Made by a program: the position numbers and the translations under genes. This document shows, piece after piece, positions 24,730-33,520 of a DNA stretch of 64,000 bases. Origin of the DNA: Pseudosulfitobacter pseudonitzschiae (GTDB lineage: Bacteria > Pseudomonadota > Alphaproteobacteria > Rhodobacterales > Rhodobacteraceae); assembly GCF_900129395.1 (NCBI RefSeq), contig NZ_FQVP01000002.1:310001-374000 (forward strand). Reading direction: 5' to 3'. A model generated the notes under the pieces. The model did not search any database. It was given only the letters and a program-made list of their open reading frames with translations, and was not told the origin of the DNA. The number at the start of each line of letters is the position of its first letter. The first letter of the stretch is position 1.

Positions 24730-25995
24730 TCAGCGGTCAGGTGCAGCCATCGCCGAGGCCGAGGGCCTTCCGGCGCCGGCTGCAACTGCGGGCGCGACAG
24801 GTTCGGGCGTATAGGGGGGCATCCGTTTGTAGATGCCGTAGCACAGACAGGCCGTGGCCCCCATCATGGGGATCAACAGTCCCATCGCAAACAACGCATC
24901 CCCAATCAGCGCGCCGATGCTGCCGACCACAAGGCCCGACCCCATCTGGATGAACCCCAGCAGGGACGCGGCGGCACCTGCCATCTTGCCAAAGGGGGCA
25001 AGGGCTGCGGTCGACATGGTCGGCATGACAAATGAGATCCCGAAGGAATAAATCGCCACGGGGATCATGACGTGCAGGAAGCTGGGCGGCCAGATCAGCA
25101 GGGTCGCCGTGCCAACGCTGCCCGTGGCAATGAACAGCAGCCCCGGCAGCACGATCCGTTCCGATCCGTAAACGGTCATCAGGCGCCGCACCAGCAGCGA
25201 GCCAGTGAAAAACGCGCCAGATTGCGCCAGCATCGACAGGCCGAACTGCGACGGCGACAGGCCGACATCGCGCATCAGGATAAAGGGAAGGAATGTCGCT
25301 TGGGCGTAAATCGCGCCCAATGCGCCGCCGATGACGAAAGACGCGCTGAGAAAACGGCGGTTGGTCAGCAGCATCCGGTAGGACCCGGCCAGCGCCCGGA
25401 AATTCAACCGGCTGGTGTCGCGCACGACGGTTTCTTTCATGGAAAAGATCGTCACACAGATTACGATCAGCCCCAGAACGGTCATCAGCACAAAGATCGA
25501 CCGCCAGCCAAATACGGGCAGCATCAGCCCGCCGATGGTTGGGGAAAGTGCCGGTCCCAAGGCAAGGATGATCCCGATCAGGTTCATGATCCGCGACGAT
25601 TTCTCGCCAGTGAACAAGTCGCGCACCAGTGCGCGGGAAATCGCCACCCCAACCGATGCGCCGACCCCTTGGGCAAAGCGCGCAAAGATCAGCGTTTCCA
25701 CTGACTGCGACAGCGTCGCCAGGATGCTGGCCGCGCAATACAAAAGCATGAACCCGATGGTGACAGGCCGCCGTCCCAGAGCGTCCGACAGGGGGCCCGC
25801 GATCAGTTGCGCACAGGCAAAGCCGCCGAAATACAGCGTCAGCGTGAGTTTTACGACGGATTCCGCGGAGTCGAAGTGATGCACCATCTCGGTCATCGCA
25901 GGCGTGTACAGCGCCATCGAGATCGGACCGATGGCAACCAGCAAAGCGCCGATAATGCTGACTTTGCGTTCGGACATGATGGGCTTGGCGGTCAT
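24730..25995 (-). CDS. Bcr/CflA-type MFS drug efflux transporter
   Basis: A 421-residue major facilitator with about twelve membrane helices. The motif-A loop GPLSDALGRRPVTIGF lies after helix 2, and the N-terminal IGPISMALYTPAM is typical of the Bcr/CflA group (DHA1 proton antiporters exporting drugs or metabolites). The C-terminus ends in a Pro/Ala-rich tail. Its start overlaps the MarR gene stop by four bases, so the pair forms a self-regulated efflux operon. Substrate unknown. The 24595-24729 gap to the kinase gene shows no gene or strong structure. Confidence 0.87.
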   Translation of the reverse strand: MTAKPIMSERKVSIIGALLVAIGPISMALYTPAMTEMVHHFDSAESVVKLTLTLYFGGFACAQLIAGPLSDALGRRPVTIGFMLLYCAASILATLSQSVETLIFARFAQGVGASVGVAISRALVRDLFTGEKSSRIMNLIGIILALGPALSPTIGGLMLPVFGWRSIFVLMTVLGLIVICVTIFSMKETVVRDTSRLNFRALAGSYRMLLTNRRFLSASFVIGGALGAIYAQATFLPFILMRDVGLSPSQFGLSMLAQSGAFFTGSLLVRRLMTVYGSERIVLPGLLFIATGSVGTATLLIWPPSFLHVMIPVAIYSFGISFVMPTMSTAALAPFGKMAGAAASLLGFIQMGSGLVVGSIGALIGDALFAMGLLIPMMGATACLCYGIYKRMPPYTPEPVAPAVAAGAGRPSASAMAAPDR

Positions 25996-26492
25996 GATGC
26001 GCTTTCGGTGCGCGCTGTGGCGCGTTCGGTTTCAAGGTTTTTGCGAATGGTGATGGCAACGGATTTGAACGCGGCAACCTGTTCTGCGGTCAAACCGGCC
26101 GTGGCCTGTGCGCGGGCTTGCTGGCCTGCGATGGCGATGCGCTCCAGCAGGTCCTGCGCTGCATCGGTCAGCGTCACGATCTTGGCGCGCCGGTCGGCAG
26201 GATCGGCTGCGCGTTCGATAAACCCGGACCGTTCCAGATTGTCGAGATAGCCGGTCACGCTCATCGGGGCGAGGCCAAGGTTTTCAGCCAGAACGTTCTG
26301 CCGTGTCGCGCCGCTGCGCGCCATGTGCACCAGCACACGCGCCTCTGACGTGGTGACAGGCACGCGGACCTTTTCGATTTCACGTTCGAATGTGCCCCGC
26401 ATCAGGCGTGACATATCACCGATCAAAAAGCCGAGACTGTCAGGGTCGATGACCTTCGTTTCGGTCGGGGAGGGTGGGCTGAGCACAGGCAT
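25992..26492 (-). CDS. MarR-family regulator of the adjacent efflux gene
   Basis: A 166-residue winged-helix protein: TTSEARVLVHMARSGATRQNVLAENLGLAPMSVTGYLDNL is the helix-turn-helix, followed by the wing RAADPADRRAKIVTLT. It is upstream of and overlaps the MFS gene. The perfect palindrome at 26509-26523 lies 17 bp ahead of its start, pointing to autoregulation and derepression of efflux by an unknown ligand. Confidence 0.87.
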   Translation of the reverse strand: MPVLSPPSPTETKVIDPDSLGFLIGDMSRLMRGTFEREIEKVRVPVTTSEARVLVHMARSGATRQNVLAENLGLAPMSVTGYLDNLERSGFIERAADPADRRAKIVTLTDAAQDLLERIAIAGQQARAQATAGLTAEQVAAFKSVAITIRKNLETERATARTESAS

Positions 26493-26508
26493 TCGGGGTC
26501 CAAAAAAG

Positions 26509-26523
26509 ATATGGTTACCATAT
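26509..26523. promoter_or_regulatory. Palindromic operator upstream of marR-MFS
   Basis: ATATGGTTACCATAT is a perfect 15-bp palindrome (seven-base arms around T26516), 17 bp before the MarR start. MarR proteins commonly bind 15-20 bp palindromes of this kind. The remaining gap, 26524-26772, shows no gene. Confidence 0.75.
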
Positions 26524-26772
26524 TATCTTGCTTACTTACTACCTTGCAGACCAAGGTCAATGGCCGACCTTTGGTTTTTTGCCTCCGGCTCGGCAGGTTT
26601 CGCGCGTGCGGCACGCCTTGCACAATCTCTGCGCAAAGGCAGTTGCACGTTCACGGCCTGTTCACGCTGACATTCCTCAAACTCCGCTAGTCATGCCTGA
26701 AACCTGTCTATCTCTGATCCAAAGCCTGTGCTTGAGTGACACCTGCGGCTGTCTCGAAAGGAATTGCGCCCC

Positions 26773-28092
26773 GTGTCCCATGTGTTTCCGCGTCATACCA
26801 AAACCCTGCCGCTCACTGTTTCGCACGGGCAGGGGGTTTACCTTTATGATGTAGATGGAAAAGCCTATTTTGACGGATCTGGCGGCGCTGCTGTGTCGTG
26901 TTTGGGGCACGGTGATCCAGAGGTCACGGCGGCGATCAAGGCGCAGCTTGACGCGGTCGCCTTTGCCCACACCAGCTTTTTCACCTCCGCCCCCGCCGAG
27001 GCTCTGGCAGACAAGCTGATCGCGCACGCGCCGGAAGGGATCGACCGTGTGTATTTCGTCTCTGGTGGTTCCGAAGCGATGGAAGCCGCGCTGAAGCTGG
27101 CGCGCCAGTATTATGTCGAGATCGGACAGCCCCAACGCCGCCATGTGATTGCGCGGCGGCAAAGTTATCATGGCAACACGTTGTTCGCATTGGCCACGGG
27201 CGGCAACGCATGGCGCCGCGCGCCCTTTGCGCCGTTGATGGTGGACACCGCGCATATTTCGGCGTGCTATGCCTACCGCGGGCAGGAGGCCGGAGAGAGC
27301 GCCGAAGCTTACGGGCTGCGTATGGCCAACGAACTTGAAGCCCAGATTCAACGGCTGGGCGCGGACACGGTCTTTGCCTTTGTCGCGGAGCCTGTCGTGG
27401 GCGCGACTGCGGGTGCGGTGCCGCCAGTGCCGGGGTACTTCAAGCGCATCCGCGAGATCTGTGATCAATACGGCGTGCTGCTGATCCTGGACGAGGTCAT
27501 GTGCGGGATGGGCCGCACCGGCACGTTGTTTGCCTGCGAACAGGACGATGTGCGCCCCGACATCATCGCGGTCGCCAAGGGGCTGGGGGCAGGGTATCAG
27601 CCGATTGGCGCGATGCTGTGTTCGGCTGACATTTACACGGCCATCGAAGACGGCAGCGGGTATTTTCAGCACGGCCACACCTATGTCGGACACCCGGTTG
27701 CCTGCGCCGCTGCCCTGGCTGTGCTGACCCGGTTGACGGACGGCGGGCTGGTGGCCCGTGTGGACGAGATGGGCAAGCGGTTGCAGGCGGCACTGGAACA
27801 GGCGTTTGGTCAGCACCCCAACGTGGGGGACATTCGCGGCAGGGGCCTGTTTCGCGGGATCGAGTTCGTGATGGACCGCGAGACCAAAGCGCCGTTCCCG
27901 CCCGAACGCGCGCTGCACAAGGCATTGAAAAAAGCGACCTTCGAGGCCGGGCTGATCTGTTATCCGATGGGTGGTACCATTGACGGGCAGCGCGGCGATC
28001 ACATCCTGCTGGCGCCGCCGTTCATCCTGGACGACAGCCATATCGAAGAGATCGTGACCAAGCTTGGGACCGCCATTGATACGGTGATCTAG
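26773..28092 (+). CDS. Class III aminotransferase
   Basis: A 439-residue fold-type I PLP enzyme. GGSEAMEAALKLARQY binds the cofactor phosphate, ILDEVMCGMGRTG holds the PLP-contacting Asp, and VAKGLGAGYQPIGA contains the Schiff-base lysine. It matches the omega-amino acid:pyruvate/4-aminobutyrate group. Substrate is unknown. I prefer the GTG start at 26773 with AAAGGA at 26756-26761, since the TTG at 26764 would leave only two bases of spacing. It stands alone on the plus strand and overlaps the stop of the convergent ROK gene by four bases. Confidence 0.85.
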   Translation: MSHVFPRHTKTLPLTVSHGQGVYLYDVDGKAYFDGSGGAAVSCLGHGDPEVTAAIKAQLDAVAFAHTSFFTSAPAEALADKLIAHAPEGIDRVYFVSGGSEAMEAALKLARQYYVEIGQPQRRHVIARRQSYHGNTLFALATGGNAWRRAPFAPLMVDTAHISACYAYRGQEAGESAEAYGLRMANELEAQIQRLGADTVFAFVAEPVVGATAGAVPPVPGYFKRIREICDQYGVLLILDEVMCGMGRTGTLFACEQDDVRPDIIAVAKGLGAGYQPIGAMLCSADIYTAIEDGSGYFQHGHTYVGHPVACAAALAVLTRLTDGGLVARVDEMGKRLQAALEQAFGQHPNVGDIRGRGLFRGIEFVMDRETKAPFPPERALHKALKKATFEAGLICYPMGGTIDGQRGDHILLAPPFILDDSHIEEIVTKLGTAIDTVI

Positions 28093-29237
28093 CGACCTGA
28101 AGCCAAAGGATCGACGGCAAAACGCGCCATGAAGGGCGCGATGCCGCTGCCCGTGGCCCGCGCGGTGATGCCTGCGGTGCCGGGGGTGATTGTCATCTGC
28201 GCCAGCCCGCGCGTGTCCAGCCGTGAGGCGGCGGCCTGTACCGCCGTAACCAGTTGGTCGCGCAGATGCGCCGGTAGGCTGCTGTCGATAACGATGGCCT
28301 GCGGGTGCAAGAGCGCTTGCGCGTTGACGCAGGCAACGGCGATGGTTTGCGCGGCCTGCTCCGTCCATGACGCAAAAATCGCTTGCGCCGCAGTGTCCAG
28401 TGGTGTGGCACCGTAAAGCATTTCTCGCGCCAATCCCGCCGCTGTCAGATGCGCTTCGAGCTGATGCAGCGATGCCGTGCCGATCAGTTGCTGCGCGCCG
28501 CCGCCCAGCATCGACCCGATTGCGCCGGCCCGTCCGCCACCGGTGAACAACCGTCCGCCCATGGCGATGCCGCCGCCGATGAAGGTGCCGACATAGATAT
28601 AGACAATGCTGTCATAACCTTCGGGATTCCCGGTTTCCAGTTCGGCCAGACACGCCGCCGCCACGTCGTTCAGGGATGTCACCGGCAATGCGAAACGCTC
28701 TGCGATCTCGGCCCGAAGATCGGCGTCGCGCCAGTCGGCCATCGCGCCTTTGGGGGCGTCAGCGGCGTCCTCCCAGTCTGCCAGCTGATCCGGCAACGCC
28801 AGTCCGATCCCGGTCAGATGCGCACGCTGCGGGGCTCTCAGACGGTTCTGCACCGTTGTGATGGCATCCTCGATCATGCCCCTCACCTCGGTCAGATTTG
28901 GAAATGCATAGCGGTGGGTGACCCGTTCCAGAATACGGTAGTCGAACCCCATGCCGACCACCTCCAGTGACCGACGCCCGACCTTGATGCCAAGCGCCGT
29001 CGCGCTGTCTGGGTTCAACTTGTAAGGCGTGGAGGGTTGTCCCACACGTCCGCGCACCGTTTTGCCGGGTTGCAACAGGCCATGACGCACCAGACGGTTC
29101 ACGATCACCGTGGCCGATTGTGCCGACAGCCCCGAGGCACGGGTCAGTTCGGCCTTGCTCAACGCGCCAGCGCTGCGCACCAGATGCAGGAACAGCCGAT
29201 CGTTGCAGGGCAGTGCTGTGCCAGTAACCTCTGTCAT
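28089..29237 (-). CDS. ROK-family transcriptional regulator lacking the zinc signature
   Basis: A 382-residue regulator with an N-terminal winged helix (ALSKAELTRASGLSAQSATVIVNRLVRHG) and a ROK domain (AFPNLTEV to the C-terminus). The CxCGxxGCxE zinc motif expected in the ROK core is missing; the region instead reads GGAQQLIGTASLHQLE. Other ROK segments, such as GTFIGGGIAMGGRL, are kept. The start at 29237 is supported by GAGGAGC upstream; the ORF to 29303 would read back through the operator region. It is divergent from the fructokinase and aldolase genes, so it probably controls them in response to a hexose or its phosphate. Confidence 0.83.
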   Translation of the reverse strand: MTEVTGTALPCNDRLFLHLVRSAGALSKAELTRASGLSAQSATVIVNRLVRHGLLQPGKTVRGRVGQPSTPYKLNPDSATALGIKVGRRSLEVVGMGFDYRILERVTHRYAFPNLTEVRGMIEDAITTVQNRLRAPQRAHLTGIGLALPDQLADWEDAADAPKGAMADWRDADLRAEIAERFALPVTSLNDVAAACLAELETGNPEGYDSIVYIYVGTFIGGGIAMGGRLFTGGGRAGAIGSMLGGGAQQLIGTASLHQLEAHLTAAGLAREMLYGATPLDTAAQAIFASWTEQAAQTIAVACVNAQALLHPQAIVIDSSLPAHLRDQLVTAVQAAASRLDTRGLAQMTITPGTAGITARATGSGIAPFMARFAVDPLASGR

Positions 29238-29286
29238 TGGGCGCTCCTCTTTCACCGAGTGAAAAAAGCGCAACAGAACTGGGCAA

Positions 29287-29321
29287 GTCAATATATAAAT
29301 CAAGTTGAGTTAGTTATTGAC
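29287..29321. promoter_or_regulatory. 35-bp dyad in the ROK/fructokinase divergent promoter
   Basis: The outer arms GTCAATA (29287-29293) and TATTGAC (29315-29321) and the inner TCAA-G-TTGA (29300-29308) share one axis at 29304. Fourteen of seventeen pairs match. It lies between the divergent ROK and fructokinase starts, the expected place for the ROK operator. Confidence 0.75.
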
Positions 29322-29375
29322 ACACAGGCTGATTCTGCCCTTTCTCAGGTCAGATAGGCAAGGGAGGACAGGCAG

Positions 29376-30338
29376 GTGCAAGGCAAACCCGTGATCGCCA
29401 TCGGCGGTGAAAATCTGATAGATTTCGTCCAGACCGGCGAGGAAGACGGCGCGCCGCTGTTTGATGCGAACCCGGGTGGGTCGCCTTTCAACGTGGCGGT
29501 CGGACTGGCGCGGCAAGGGGTTGAAACGCATTATGTCACGCCGATTTCAAATGATGCACTGGGCGATACGCTGGCCGCGCGTCTGACCGCATCGGGTGCG
29601 ATCATTGCCGCGCCGCGCCGGTCGGAGCCGACCTCGCGGGCGGTGGTGACATTGGAGCATGGCATTCCGACCTATGCGTTTCACCGCGATGGCACAGCCG
29701 AACGGCAGGTGACTGCAAAAAGTCTGTGGAAAAGCATCCCGGGGGATGTGGCAGCCTTGCATTGCGGGTCGCTGGCGTTGGCCGATGGTGCCGACGCCGA
29801 TGCCTGGGTCGAGGTGCTGACCGAGGCCGCAGCGCGCGGGATTTTCGTGTCCTTCGATCCGAACGTGCGCGAGTCGCTGATTTACGACCGCATGACCTAT
29901 ATCGAGCGTGTCAGCCGCGTGATGCAGGTGGCGCATCTGGTCAAGCTGAGCGACGAGGATCTGGGCTGGCTCTTCCCTGAAGAGACCGAAGAGGATGCCA
30001 TCGCGGCGCTGTTTGACGTCACCACAGCGGGGTTGGTGGTGCTGACGCGCGGGCCGAAGGATGCGACTGCCTTTTCCAACTCGGCCACCTGCACGGTGCC
30101 CGCCCCGCACGTCACGCGGCTGGTCGATACGGTGGGGGCAGGCGATACGTTCATGGCGACCTTGCTGGCGACACTGGCCGCACGTGATGCGTTGTCACCA
30201 GACGCTTTGGCGGCGATGGACGCGGATGACCTGCGTTATCTGCTGCGGCGCGCGGGGCAGGCGGCGGCGCTGAATTGTGAACACTCGGGGTGCAATCCGC
30301 CCGCGCGGTCGGATATCGACGTGGCACTGGCTGGCTGA
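29376..30338 (+). CDS. PfkB-family sugar kinase, probable fructokinase
   Basis: A 320-residue ribokinase-fold protein. The N-terminal IAIGGENLIDFV, the NPGGSPFNVAVGLARQG substrate segment and the C-terminal DTVGAGDTFMATLLA with the catalytic Asp are all present. The order and spacing resemble bacterial fructokinases, so ATP-dependent formation of fructose 6-phosphate is likely. It starts with GTG; GGGAGGA a few bases upstream supports it. It is followed 12 bp later by an FSA-like aldolase that could cleave fructose 6-phosphate. Confidence 0.85.
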   Translation: MQGKPVIAIGGENLIDFVQTGEEDGAPLFDANPGGSPFNVAVGLARQGVETHYVTPISNDALGDTLAARLTASGAIIAAPRRSEPTSRAVVTLEHGIPTYAFHRDGTAERQVTAKSLWKSIPGDVAALHCGSLALADGADADAWVEVLTEAAARGIFVSFDPNVRESLIYDRMTYIERVSRVMQVAHLVKLSDEDLGWLFPEETEEDAIAALFDVTTAGLVVLTRGPKDATAFSNSATCTVPAPHVTRLVDTVGAGDTFMATLLATLAARDALSPDALAAMDADDLRYLLRRAGQAAALNCEHSGCNPPARSDIDVALAG

Positions 30339-30350
30339 GGATCTGCCGAA

Positions 30351-31004
30351 ATGGCGCTTTATCTCGACACTGCGGACGTGACGGCGTGGGAAACGCTCAT
30401 GCCCACGGGGCTGTTTCACGGGATCACGACGAACCCGTTGCTGGCGTCGCGTGCCGGGCTGGACTATCCCGCAATCGACTGGGCACAGATGGCCACCCGC
30501 GCCCGCGATCTGGGAGCGCAAGAGCTGCACGCACAGGTTTTCGGGCCGGTCGAGGGCTATGTCGACTGGGCGGGTGCGCTTTACGAGGCGGGCCGGACGG
30601 CGGGGATCGAAACGGTGGTGAAAATTCCGCTGGTCGAACCGGCCATCCGCGCCACGGGGGCCATTCGTGCCCTGGGTGGGCGTGTGCTGATGACCGCCTG
30701 TTATGACGCGAAACAGATGTTTGTCGCCAACGCACTGGGGGCGGATTTCATCGCGCCCTATTTCGGGCGGATGGACGATCTGGGCATGGACGCCTACGGC
30801 GCGCTGGCGCAGATGAAGGCGATACAAGGGGCAAGCGACAAGCGGTGCACGATCCTTGTGGCGTCGCTGCGGTCGCCCGAACAGATGGTGCGGCTGGCCG
30901 CCGAAGGGCAGGACACCTTCACAATCAGCCCCGGCGTGGCGCGGGCGCTGCTGGACGACCCCAACACCGCCGCCGCCTATGCCGAGTTCGAGGCGACGGT
31001 CTAG
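30351..31004 (+). CDS. Fructose-6-phosphate aldolase / TalC-like transaldolase
   Basis: A 217-residue small class I aldolase. The Schiff-base lysine is Lys91 (VVKIPL). Residues that distinguish fructose-6-phosphate aldolase from true transaldolase are kept: Gln62 (HAQVF), Tyr in IAPYFGRMD and Ser in VASLRS. The Thr-Thr-Asn-Pro motif GITTNPL follows strand 1. The predicted reaction is reversible cleavage of fructose 6-phosphate to dihydroxyacetone and glyceraldehyde 3-phosphate, with transaldolase as the alternative. It sits directly behind the fructokinase gene, and its stop overlaps that of the convergent FAD monooxygenase gene by four bases. Confidence 0.82.
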   Translation: MALYLDTADVTAWETLMPTGLFHGITTNPLLASRAGLDYPAIDWAQMATRARDLGAQELHAQVFGPVEGYVDWAGALYEAGRTAGIETVVKIPLVEPAIRATGAIRALGGRVLMTACYDAKQMFVANALGADFIAPYFGRMDDLGMDAYGALAQMKAIQGASDKRCTILVASLRSPEQMVRLAAEGQDTFTISPGVARALLDDPNTAAAYAEFEATV

Positions 31005-32281
31005 AGTTTGACTGTCGCCCCTTCGGGCAGCGTGCGCGGCGCGGCGTTCAGCGTCTCGATGGCAAAGCCGGCGGCGGCCTTGTACTTGGCCATGAACTCT
31101 TGCCGCTCAGTGGGGGGGATCACGTCGTCAATGTTGTCATAGTCCCCGCCCGAACGCTCGTTCAGCATGTTCAGCAGGCCGAAAGGCCCCGCGCCGCGAT
31201 TGCGCAGGATCAGTTCGGAAATCGGGCCGCACAGTTTGGCGTCATAGGCGGCGAGTGCGCCCGCGTTCACTCCGTGCTCCACAAAGGCCACACCCAGCGC
31301 GCGCGCGTCGATAACCGCCTGACTGGCTCCGTTCGATCCAGTGGGATACATGGCGTGCGCCGCGTCGCCCATCAGTGCCACCGGGCCGTCGACCCAAGTG
31401 GACACCGGATCACGGTCGATCATCGGGTTCTCATAAGCACTGTCCGAGCCGCGGATCAGCGCGGGCACGTCCAGCCAGTCATAGACCCAGTCGTCGAAGT
31501 GGTGGATGAAATCGTCAATCGGCACCTCGCGGAACCACCCGATGTCGGCACGCTCGGATGGGTCATCCATCGTGACCTCGGCGATCCAGTTCACCAACGC
31601 CAGACCGGTGTCGGGATCGGGGTGCGAGATCGGATAGATAACCATGCGCTGCCGGTGCGTGCCAAGTCCCACAAAGGACGAGCCGGTGCGAATGGGTTTC
31701 GCCAGCGCGGTTCCCCGCCACATCACCGCACCGCCCCAGTGGATCGGCGGCTGGTCGGGGTGCATCTGTGCGCGCACGCGGCTGTGGATGCCGTCCGCGC
31801 CGATCAGCAGGGTGCCATCCTCGCGCGATGTGCTGCCGTCTGCGTGTTCAATCAGGGCAGTGACAGTGCCGTCAGCGTGCTTTTCATAGCCGGTGACCTT
31901 GGCCCCCAGCCGGATCGCGTCGTCGCCGGCGCGGTCCCGCAAAACACGGGCCAGCAACATGTGGAATTCCCCACGGTGCATCGCGTATTGCGGCCAGTTG
32001 TATCCTGCCTCGAGCCCGCGGGGTTCGGCATAAATGTCCTGACCGTTCAGTCCGACCATCGCCCATTCGCGCGCAGGCACGCCGACGCTGTCCAGTTCTT
32101 CGGCCGTCAGACCCATATCGAACAGCTCGCGCACCGCGTTGGGCTGGATGTTGATGCCCACGCCCAAGGGCCGCAGGCTGCGCACGCTTTCAAAGACCGT
32201 GCAGGGCACGCCGATCTGGTGCAAGGTCAGCGCCAGGGACAGCCCGCCGATGCCGCCGCCTGCAATCAGAACGCGGGTCAA
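31001..32281 (-). CDS. FAD-dependent aromatic-ring monooxygenase
   Basis: A 426-residue class A flavoprotein hydroxylase. It has the Rossmann motif VLIAGGGIGGLSLALTL at the N-terminus, a DG-type motif (LLIGADGIHSRVRAQMHPD) near residue 160 and the FAD ribityl motif ALMGDAAHAMYPTGSNGASQ near 300. It is in the salicylate/3-hydroxybenzoate-hydroxylase subgroup, which hydroxylates phenolic acids with NAD(P)H and oxygen. It overlaps the P450 gene by four bases (ATGA), so the two are translated together and probably act on the same ring compound. Exact substrate unknown. Confidence 0.85.
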   Translation of the reverse strand: MTRVLIAGGGIGGLSLALTLHQIGVPCTVFESVRSLRPLGVGINIQPNAVRELFDMGLTAEELDSVGVPAREWAMVGLNGQDIYAEPRGLEAGYNWPQYAMHRGEFHMLLARVLRDRAGDDAIRLGAKVTGYEKHADGTVTALIEHADGSTSREDGTLLIGADGIHSRVRAQMHPDQPPIHWGGAVMWRGTALAKPIRTGSSFVGLGTHRQRMVIYPISHPDPDTGLALVNWIAEVTMDDPSERADIGWFREVPIDDFIHHFDDWVYDWLDVPALIRGSDSAYENPMIDRDPVSTWVDGPVALMGDAAHAMYPTGSNGASQAVIDARALGVAFVEHGVNAGALAAYDAKLCGPISELILRNRGAGPFGLLNMLNERSGGDYDNIDDVIPPTERQEFMAKYKAAAGFAIETLNAAPRTLPEGATVKL

Positions 32282-33456
32282 TTCAACAGCACCGGAATTT
32301 GCACCTGCCCGCGAAAGCCGAAGCCGCGCCAGATCACGTCGTCGGTGTTCGGGATGCTCATGTTTGGAAAACGGTCAAACAGCAGCGGCAGCATCACCTG
32401 TCCCACGGCGCGGCGCGCCACGTGGGTGCCCTGGCAAAAGTGCGGGCCGTTGCCAAAGGCCTGATGCTGGTTCTTGTCGCGGTACACGATGAAATCCTCG
32501 CCGTTCTCGTACAGGTCCTCGTCACGGCACGCACTGGCCTGAATGGTCATCACCGTGTCGCCCTTGGGGATGTGATAGCCGCGAATTTCCGTGTCTTCCA
32601 GTACCAGCCGGGCCGAGGCCTGAATGGGGGCGACCCAACGCACCCCTTCCTCGAAGGATTTGTCCCAGTCGGCGTTGCGTTTGACCTCTTCCAATTGGTC
32701 GGGATTGGTCAGCAGGCCGTAGATGATCGTGTTCAGCGCATCGCGCGGCTCGTTGATGCCACCGCCGATGGCGATCTTGATGTTGGAATAAATCTGGCTC
32801 ATTTCGATGGGATCATCGGCGTTCAGCATCACTGACAGGGCCGAATTGTTCGGGTTCGCGCGGTGGCGGTCTTGCAGGCTGTCCATCAGGGCGTTCATCT
32901 CGGCATTGGCCTGATCCGAAATGGCAAAAGGTTCGTCCTTCCAGCCAAAGTTGCCTGCACCGTTGATCAGCGCCTGGGACCAGTGTTGCATCTGGTCATC
33001 CGTGGCCTCCTCAAGACCCAAAAGCACGGCCAGACCGCGCGCGGCGTAGGGGCCGGAGAGGGCAGGGAACAGGTCCACCACCTCGCCACGCGGCAGGCGG
33101 GCGACGTATTCCTCGGCGATCTGCTGATAGCGCGGCATCCAGTCGTTCATGATCACCTTGGGCGCAAAGGCAGGCGCCATCGCCATCCGCTCGCGCTTGT
33201 GCGCCTCGCCGTCCTTTCGCATCAGCGTGTGGGCCTGAAAGGCGCGTTTCATCGGGGTGTTGGGATCGTCCGAGCTGAAGATTTCGGGCGTGTCCTTGAC
33301 GTATTTGGTGTCTTCGGCCTTGGTCAGCAGGGTGCGGCCGGCGGCCTTGACGCGCAAGACAGGCGCTTCGGCGCGCAGGCGGCGGTAGATCGGGTAGGGA
33401 TCGCGATCCAGTTGCTCGAGGGTGATCGTCTCGTCGAGGGGGGCAAGGGTGGTCAT
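32278..33456 (-). CDS. Cytochrome P450
   Basis: A 392-residue soluble bacterial P450. The haem-binding loop FGNGPHFCQGTHVARR gives Cys341. The I-helix, normally [AG]Gx[DE]TT, reads GGGINEPRD at residues 231-239, so the usual oxygen-activating threonine position is Asn/Glu-Pro. The start at 33456 is supported by AAAGGG upstream; the frame extends to 33576, but those 40 extra residues are Pro/Ala-rich and unlike the family. No ferredoxin or ferredoxin reductase gene is nearby, so electrons must come from elsewhere. In this aromatic cluster O-demethylation or ring hydroxylation of a methoxylated hydroxycinnamate derivative is a plausible role. Confidence 0.88.
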   Translation of the reverse strand: MTTLAPLDETITLEQLDRDPYPIYRRLRAEAPVLRVKAAGRTLLTKAEDTKYVKDTPEIFSSDDPNTPMKRAFQAHTLMRKDGEAHKRERMAMAPAFAPKVIMNDWMPRYQQIAEEYVARLPRGEVVDLFPALSGPYAARGLAVLLGLEEATDDQMQHWSQALINGAGNFGWKDEPFAISDQANAEMNALMDSLQDRHRANPNNSALSVMLNADDPIEMSQIYSNIKIAIGGGINEPRDALNTIIYGLLTNPDQLEEVKRNADWDKSFEEGVRWVAPIQASARLVLEDTEIRGYHIPKGDTVMTIQASACRDEDLYENGEDFIVYRDKNQHQAFGNGPHFCQGTHVARRAVGQVMLPLLFDRFPNMSIPNTDDVIWRGFGFRGQVQIPVLLN

Positions 33457-33520
33457 GGTGGACCCTTTCACTGATGGAACCGACGCAGGGACTAGGGGCC
33501 CTGCGCTGTCGTCGTTAAAT

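Noticed and set aside
26677-28368. 563-residue minus-strand ORF opposite the aminotransferase
   Set aside because: Spans two genes in antisense and contains no recognisable domain.
30845-32464. 539-residue plus-strand ORF opposite the FAD monooxygenase
   Set aside because: Shadow of the monooxygenase and P450 genes; no domain.
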